A DNA stretch of 64,000 nt. Origin: Cyanobium sp. Aljojuca 7A6. Lineage in GTDB: Bacteria; Cyanobacteriota; Cyanobacteriia; PCC-6307; Cyanobiaceae. The translations under genes and the position numbers were made by a program. Where the stretch lies: NCBI RefSeq assembly GCF_024346455.1, contig NZ_JAGQCY010000002.1, positions 124,001 through 188,000 on the forward strand, in the 5' to 3' direction. This document shows, piece by piece, positions 59,164-64,000 of this stretch. The notes under the pieces are model-generated. The model ran no database searches. It saw only the letters and a list, made by a program, of their open reading frames with translations, and was not told the DNA's origin. Position 1 is the stretch's first letter. Each line of letters begins with the position of its first letter.

Positions 59164-60534
59164 ATGGCCTCGGTGGGCGAAAAGCTGCAGATGGAGATCA
59201 CCGATCTGGGCCACGACGGCCAGGGGGTGGGACGCCATGACGGCCAGGTGGTGTTCGTCAGCGGTGCCCTGCCCGGTGACACGGTGGAGGTACGCCTGCA
59301 GGTGGTGGCCCGCCGCCATCTGGTGGGCCAGCTGCAGCGTGTGATCACGCCCTCTCCCGAGCGCCGGCGTACCCCCTGCATCCTGGCCGACAACTGTGGC
59401 GGCTGCAGCTTGCAGCCCCTCACCGACGCCGCCGAAGCGGCCTGGAAGCAGCGCAGCCTTGAGCAGACCCTGCAGCGCATCGGCGGCCTGAGCGCGCCGG
59501 TGCGGCCCCTGCTGGCGGCGGAGCCCACCCTGGGATACCGCAACCGCGCCCTGATTCCCCTGGAGCGCAGTGCCGATGGCACCCTGCGCGCCGGCTACTA
59601 CCGGCGGGGCACGCATCGGATCGTCAACATGGCCCGCTGTCCGGTGCTCGACCCCCGCATCGACGCCATGATCGCGCCGCTCAAGGCCGATCTGGAGGCC
59701 AGCGACTGGCCGATCGACCGCCATGGCGGAGACCCCGAGGCCGAGGACGGTCCTGGCCTGCGCCATCTGGGCCTGCGGGTGGGGGCGGCCACCGGCGAGC
59801 GGCTGCTCACCCTGATCAGCAGCCATGACGACCTGCCCGGTCTCGAGGCCCTGGCCGACTCCTGGCGGCAACGCTGGCCCGAGCTGGTGGGCGTTTGCCT
59901 CAACCTCCAACCCCGGCCGACCAATCGCCTGATGGGGGACGAGACGCGGGTGATCCGCGGCCGGGACTGGCTGAATGAAACGTTCTCCGGCCTGCGCTTC
60001 CGCATCGCCGCCGACACCTTCTTCCAGGTCAACACCCGCCAGGCCGAGCGACTGGTGCCCCATCTGATGGAGGCCCTTGGACCCGGCCCAGGCGACGCCT
60101 CCCTGCTGGATGCCTATTGCGGCATCGGCACCTACAGCCTGCCCCTGGCCGCCGCCGGCTGGCACGTGACCGGCCTGGAGCTGCACCCCCGTGCGGTGGC
60201 CATGGCACGGCTCAATGCCGCCGCCAATGAACTGGAGGGTCGGGTGCAGTTTGAGCAGGCCGATGTGCCCCTGGTGCTGGAGGAGCGCCTGCAGGGCATG
60301 CAGGCCCTGGTGCTGGATCCGCCCCGGAAGGGGCTGAACCCGGCCGCCACGGCGGCGATCCTGGCGGCGCCACCCAACCGGATTGCTTACGTGAGCTGTG
60401 ATCCAGCCGCCCTGGCCCGGGACCTGGCCCAGCTGTGCGGTTCTGGCGTCTACCGGCTGAACTGGGTGCAGCCCATCGATTTCTTCCCCAACACCAGCCA
60501 CGTGGAGGCCCTGGCGGCCCTGGAACGCCGCTAG
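59164..60534 (+). CDS. rlmD: 23S rRNA (uracil-C5)-methyltransferase, RlmD/RumA family
   Basis: A 456-residue SAM-dependent RNA methyltransferase. An N-terminal TRAM domain (about 5-60) is followed by the Fe-S motif with Cys72, Cys78, Cys81 and Cys159 (NCGGCSLQ, MARCP). The SAM-binding part has DAYCGIGTYSLPLA, and the catalytic Cys412 lies in YVSCDPAALARDL, after LVLDPPRKGLNP. The family methylates U1939 (RlmD) or related uridines, and I cannot tell which from sequence alone. Its stop forms a CTAG with the convergent pheT stop. Confidence 0.9.
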   Translation: MASVGEKLQMEITDLGHDGQGVGRHDGQVVFVSGALPGDTVEVRLQVVARRHLVGQLQRVITPSPERRRTPCILADNCGGCSLQPLTDAAEAAWKQRSLEQTLQRIGGLSAPVRPLLAAEPTLGYRNRALIPLERSADGTLRAGYYRRGTHRIVNMARCPVLDPRIDAMIAPLKADLEASDWPIDRHGGDPEAEDGPGLRHLGLRVGAATGERLLTLISSHDDLPGLEALADSWRQRWPELVGVCLNLQPRPTNRLMGDETRVIRGRDWLNETFSGLRFRIAADTFFQVNTRQAERLVPHLMEALGPGPGDASLLDAYCGIGTYSLPLAAAGWHVTGLELHPRAVAMARLNAAANELEGRVQFEQADVPLVLEERLQGMQALVLDPPRKGLNPAATAAILAAPPNRIAYVSCDPAALARDLAQLCGSGVYRLNWVQPIDFFPNTSHVEALAALERR

Positions 60535-62987
60535 CGGCGCTGCTCAGCCCCGAACTGGCGCTCAAGGGCTTCACGCACCCGGCCATGGGCCGTCTCCACC
60601 TCCTCGTCGGTGAGGGTGCGGGCGCTGTCGCGGTAGCGCAGCCGGAAAGCCTGACTGCAGCGGCCGGCCTCCAGCTGGGCGCCCTCGTAGCGATCAACCA
60701 GTTCGGCCTGCTCCAGCAACGGCTTGCCCGCCTTGCGGATTGCCGTCAGCAGGGCGGCGGCACTGGTGTCGATGGGAACGACAAGGGCCAGGTCCCGCTC
60801 GGAGGCTGGCACGGTGGCGAAGGGGCGGAAGGCCGGCTGCCAGCGGTTGCGTCGGGTGCCGGCGCTGAGCAGCGGCTCCAGCTCCAGCTGGAACACGTAG
60901 GTGGCCGAAGGCAGGTCGAGGGCTTCGGCCTCGGTTGGGTGGAGCTGGCCGAACCAGCCCGCGGACTTGCCTTCCACCACCAGCTGGGCGGCGCGCCCCG
61001 GGTGAAGCAGAGGCGCGTCGGTCAGGGGGCGATCCTCCATTGGCAGGCGCAGGGGCTCGAGGCCGGCCTGGAGCACGCCGCGGGCCTGGAAGTAGTCGGG
61101 GGGGGTGGGCTTGCCGGAGCTGCGCCAGCGTTCGCTGCACCGTTCCCCGGCGATCACGCCCACCAGCAGGGTGCGTTCAGCGTGGCGCCCCTCACCACTG
61201 GCCGCCCCACCAGGGAACACCCGGCCGATCTCGAAGCCCCAGAACCCTGGCAGGGAAGCCTGAAGGTTGCGCCGGGCGGCCTGGAGCAACTCCTGATGCA
61301 GGTTGTCGCGCAGGTGGCCGTAGTCGGCCAGGAGCGGGTTGGCCAGGGGAACCCGATCAGTGGCTGCCGAAACCAGAGACAGCGAAACGACCTCCTGAAG
61401 GCCAGCTGCGCAGAGGGCCCGCCGCAGGCGCCGCTCCAGCTGCTGGGCCGGTTCAAGGCCGCCAGGAATGAGGGGATCAGGCAAGTGGGTGGCGAAACGG
61501 TCGTAGCCCACCAGCCGCGCCACCTCCTCGATCAGGTCCACCTCGCGCTTGAGGTCCATGGCCCGCTCGGGCGGCACCCGCACCTGCCAGCCCTCCGCGT
61601 CCTCCTCCAGCACGCAGCCGAGAGCTTCCAAGGTGACGCTGATGCGCCCGTCATCGAGGTCGCGCTCCTCACCGTCCTCCACGATGGGGCCCAGGAGGTT
61701 GTGGAGAGCGTCGCGACGCAGCCCCAGGGGAAGCTGCGCGGCCCATTCATTCTGGTGCAGCCAGCGGCCTTTCAGCTGGGCTGCGGCCAGCTCCTGCAGC
61801 AGGGCCACGGCCCGGTCGGCGGCAGCCAGGGTGATCTCCCGCGGCACCCCCTTTTCGAAACGGCTGCAGGCCTCGGTGCGCAATCCAACGCTGCGGGCCG
61901 AACGCCTTACGGCCTGGGGGGCGAACACCGCCGCCTCGAGCCAGATGGCGGTGGTGGCTTCAGTGACCGCCTCGCCCAGGCCCCCTATCACCCCGGCCAG
62001 GGCGATCGGATGGTCGGCGCAGGTGACCACCAGGGCCTCTTCGCTCAAGGTGCGCTCCTGGCCGTCAAGGGCCACAAAGGACTCACCGCTGCGGCCCTGG
62101 CGCAGGCCGATACTCCCCGGCTGGGGAGTGGCACCAGTGAGTTCTCCCAGGCGATCCCGGTCGAAGGCGTGCAGGGGCTGGCCGGTTTCCAGCATCACCA
62201 GGTTGGTGATATCGACCACGTTGTTGATGGGGCGCACACCGGCCCGCTCCAGCCGCTGGCGCAGCCAGTCCGGGGAGGGGCCCACCCGCACGCCCTCGAG
62301 CGACGTGAGGCTGAACAGGCCCCCCGCCTCGATGGCCTCGCGGTCGGGCGCCGCTGGGGCCAGGGGCTCGGCCGCCACCACCGCCGCCGCCGCGGGGAAG
62401 CTGGTGCTGCCGCCGCTGAGGGCTGCCACCTCCCGGGCGATCCCCCGCATCGACAGGCCATCGGGGCGGTTGGCGGTGATCGCCAGCTCCAGCACCTGGT
62501 CATCCAGGCCCAGCAGCGGGCCCACGGCCGTCCCCAGTGGGGGCACGCTGGTCAGCAGCTTGTCGAGCTCGGCGATGCCGTCGCTGCCGTCGTCGAGGCC
62601 CAGCTCCCGCAGGGAGCAGATCATGCCGCTGCTGGCCACCCCGCGCAGTTCGGCCGGTTTGATCGTCAGTCCCACAGCCGGCAGGGTGCTGCCCACCAGG
62701 GCCACGGGCACGTGCAGACCCTGGCGCACATTCGGGGCGCCGCAGACAATCTGAAGGGGCTCGCCATCGCCCACATCCACCTTGCACACGCTGAGCTTGT
62801 CGGCGTTGGGGTGGCGGTCGCGCTGCACCACGTGGCCCACCACCACGCCGGCCGCCCGGGCCGCCAGATCCTCGATGCCTTCCACCTCGAAGCCGGCGAT
62901 CGAGAGGCGCTCCGCCAGGTGCCCAGGCTCCAGGCAGGCCGGATCCACGCTGACCAGCTCCCGGAGCCATTGGAGCGAAACCAGCAT
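60531..62987 (-). CDS. pheT: Phenylalanyl-tRNA synthetase beta subunit
   Basis: An 818-residue beta chain. It opens MLVSLQWLRELVSVDPACLE, with a tRNA-binding domain near 45-150 (HPNADKLSVCKVDVGDGEPL), the B3/B4 editing domain with NVVDITNLVML, the B5 domain, and a C-terminal ferredoxin-like anticodon-binding domain (LVVPIDTSAAALL, then LRYRDSARTLTDEEV). All parts are present. The alpha subunit gene pheS is not in the window. The stop lies in a CTAG shared with rlmD. Confidence 0.96.
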   Translation of the reverse strand: MLVSLQWLRELVSVDPACLEPGHLAERLSIAGFEVEGIEDLAARAAGVVVGHVVQRDRHPNADKLSVCKVDVGDGEPLQIVCGAPNVRQGLHVPVALVGSTLPAVGLTIKPAELRGVASSGMICSLRELGLDDGSDGIAELDKLLTSVPPLGTAVGPLLGLDDQVLELAITANRPDGLSMRGIAREVAALSGGSTSFPAAAAVVAAEPLAPAAPDREAIEAGGLFSLTSLEGVRVGPSPDWLRQRLERAGVRPINNVVDITNLVMLETGQPLHAFDRDRLGELTGATPQPGSIGLRQGRSGESFVALDGQERTLSEEALVVTCADHPIALAGVIGGLGEAVTEATTAIWLEAAVFAPQAVRRSARSVGLRTEACSRFEKGVPREITLAAADRAVALLQELAAAQLKGRWLHQNEWAAQLPLGLRRDALHNLLGPIVEDGEERDLDDGRISVTLEALGCVLEEDAEGWQVRVPPERAMDLKREVDLIEEVARLVGYDRFATHLPDPLIPGGLEPAQQLERRLRRALCAAGLQEVVSLSLVSAATDRVPLANPLLADYGHLRDNLHQELLQAARRNLQASLPGFWGFEIGRVFPGGAASGEGRHAERTLLVGVIAGERCSERWRSSGKPTPPDYFQARGVLQAGLEPLRLPMEDRPLTDAPLLHPGRAAQLVVEGKSAGWFGQLHPTEAEALDLPSATYVFQLELEPLLSAGTRRNRWQPAFRPFATVPASERDLALVVPIDTSAAALLTAIRKAGKPLLEQAELVDRYEGAQLEAGRCSQAFRLRYRDSARTLTDEEVETAHGRVREALERQFGAEQRR

Positions 62988-63099
62988 CGGAACGTTGCAC
63001 AGCAGCCATCCACCTTAGGAAGCGACCAAGGCCTGTCCCACCGGGAGGTATGGTGCTGAATCGTCTCCCTGCAACGCATACGCGGCGCAACGTCCTTCC

Positions 63100-63294
63100 A
63101 TGGCCAAGAACAAGGGCGTCCGGCTGGTGATCACCCTCGAGTGCACCGAATGCCGGTCCAACCCCGCCAAGCGGTCCCCTGGCGTGTCCCGTTACACGAC
63201 CCAGAAGAACCGCCGCAACACCACCGAACGGATTGAACTCAAGAAGTTTTGCCCCCACTGCAACGCACCCACCGTCCACAAGGAGATCAAGTGA
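63100..63294 (+). CDS. rpmG: Ribosomal protein bL33
   Basis: A 64-residue large-subunit protein. It begins [20 protein letters not shown] and retains the zinc-ribbon Cys pairs CTEC and CPHC, so it is the C+ form. It sits 112 bp after the divergent pheT start and 89 bp before rpsR, as in many picocyanobacteria. Confidence 0.97.
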   Translation: MAKNKGVRLVITLECTECRSNPAKRSPGVSRYTTQKNRRNTTERIELKKFCPHCNAPTVHKEIK

Positions 63295-63383
63295 GGTTGT
63301 TTCCCTTGCGGAAATCCCTCTCCTGACAACACTCCGGAGCCTGCAGCGGCAGTTCCCCCCCTTCGTTCCCTCACTCCGTTTCC

Positions 63384-63605
63384 ATGTCCAGTTCCTTCTT
63401 CAAAAAGCGCCTGTCGCCGATCAAGCCCGGTGATCCGATCGACTACAAGGACGTCGATCTGCTCAAGAAGTTCATCACCGAACGCGGCAAGATCCTTCCC
63501 CGCCGGCTCACCGGCCTGACGGCCAAGCAGCAGCGCGATCTCACCAATGCCGTCAAGCGGGCCCGGATCGTGGCCCTGCTGCCCTTCGTGAATCCCGAAG
63601 GCTGA
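63384..63605 (+). CDS. rpsR: Ribosomal protein bS18
   Basis: A 73-residue small-subunit protein, [20 protein letters not shown], with the typical [18 protein letters not shown] and a late [11 protein letters not shown]. It follows rpmG and ends directly before the next gene, whose start is 1 bp beyond the stop. Confidence 0.97.
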
Positions 63606-63606
63606 G

Positions 63607-64000
63607 TTGCCCGCCGCCTCGCGTCGGTTCACGGCGGGTGACCTGGTCGGCCTCCACGACGACAGTCGCAGTCTGCTCGCGGTCGTTGTGGCCGAAAAGG
63701 GCACGCGCCTCGATCTCAGGGTGGGTTTCGAAGCCAAGGCCGTCCAACGGGGAGTCCGGCAACTCGATCTGATCGCCGCACTGCCTGGCGATCAACCGCC
63801 CCCCTCCCGGCTGTCCCAACCCCCCTGGGGACTGAGCCAGGAGGCGTTGCAGCAGGCCGTCCCCAGCCCCCGGGAGCTGGGGGCGGCCTGGCTGCTGCTG
63901 CTGGACGAGCCGGCATCCCTGGACCTGGGCGACTTCGTCGACCTGATCGGCGACGGCGGCGACCCAATCCAGCGGGCCGCCTCCTGGCTCTGGCTGCAGG
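63607..64000 (+). CDS. Start of an RNase II/R-type gene (incomplete at window end)
   Basis: The last 394 bp open a frame that is still open at the window edge. It likely starts at TTG 63607 (LPAASRRFTAGDLVGLHDD, the first residue read as Met). About 131 residues are visible: a beta-rich segment (LAVVVAEKGTRLDLRVGF), then a helical part with REAL-like SQEALQQAVPSPRELGAAWL. In picocyanobacteria the gene after rpmG-rpsR is commonly an RNase II/R-family exonuclease, and this fits, but no catalytic motif is within the window, so the name rests mainly on context. Confidence 0.55.
   Translation, partial: MPAASRRFTAGDLVGLHDDSRSLLAVVVAEKGTRLDLRVGFEAKAVQRGVRQLDLIAALPGDQPPPSRLSQPPWGLSQEALQQAVPSPRELGAAWLLLLDEPASLDLGDFVDLIGDGGDPIQRAASWLWLQ

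Noticed and set aside
60435-63059. An 874-residue open frame opposite pheT
   Set aside because: It lies wholly opposite the intact pheT and the end of rlmD and carries no recognisable motif.

Overview
This 64 kb window is a GC-rich (about two thirds G+C by eye), very compact piece of chromosome from a unicellular alpha-cyanobacterium, most like a Cyanobium or freshwater/halotolerant Synechococcus. The evidence is an allophycocyanin-B gene (apcD) for the phycobilisome core; cyanobacterial protein families (DUF1257/Ycf35-like, DUF1995, DUF3110, DUF3370, DUF4330); a cyanobacterial-type Hfq; HemJ as protoporphyrinogen oxidase; a second DnaK with a long charged tail next to a J protein; and a group 3 sigma factor. 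No rRNA, insertion sequence, prophage, CRISPR array or conjugation gene is visible. It reads as core genome with gene order typical of picocyanobacteria.

Layout. 1-6.1 kb (minus): sugar-type ABC substrate-binding protein, htpG, a two-cluster ferredoxin, hisZ, an inositol-monophosphatase family protein and a [2Fe-2S] ferredoxin. 6.2 kb: tRNA-Ser(GGA) with its own terminator. 6.4-9.2 kb (minus): the phosphate operon pstC-pstA-pstB with a Pho box upstream and a hairpin terminator downstream. 9.3-13.9 kb (plus): dnaK, J protein, DUF3110 and murQ, tightly packed. 13.8-22.6 kb: short transcription units on alternating strands (mtnP, cyclophilin, ribBA, argC, purN, then a DUF1257/M61 peptidase/amidase operon facing a transglycosylase-like protein). 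22.8-29.3 kb: pgi, glutathione-dependent formaldehyde dehydrogenase, a frameshifted S-formylglutathione hydrolase, then leuS and hfq on the minus strand. 29.4-34.3 kb (plus): dapF with an unusual Cys-rich tail, cysteine desulfurase, DUF1995, DUF4330, dacB.

34.3-40.5 kb: coaD with a coiled-coil protein (minus), then a plus-strand run of flavin reductase, uvrC, a small secreted protein, hemJ, a PHP phosphoesterase and a small basic protein. 40.5-49.3 kb: cobN facing away from ilvE-metH. 49.3-57.7 kb: small conserved proteins, a short-chain dehydrogenase, gpsA, SpoIID-domain protein, Ap4A phosphorylase, sigma factor, DUF3370, and a protein with an N-terminal ribbon-helix-helix-like segment and a C-terminal J domain. 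57.7-58.5 kb is the only long gene-free stretch; it is clearly lower in GC and holds a perfect 12-bp hairpin. 58.5-64 kb: apcD, rlmD, pheT, rpmG, rpsR and the start of an RNase II/R-type gene that runs off the window.

The genes serve core photoautotroph physiology: phosphate uptake, protein folding, peptidoglycan building and recycling, amino acid, riboflavin, heme and B12-dependent methionine synthesis, translation and light harvesting. I do not see a clear new multi-gene system. The best leads are the DapF tail, the RHH-J protein, the fghA frameshift, the low-GC gap with its hairpin, and the way genes interlock: convergent pairs share a CTAG stop and one divergent pair shares a CATG start.
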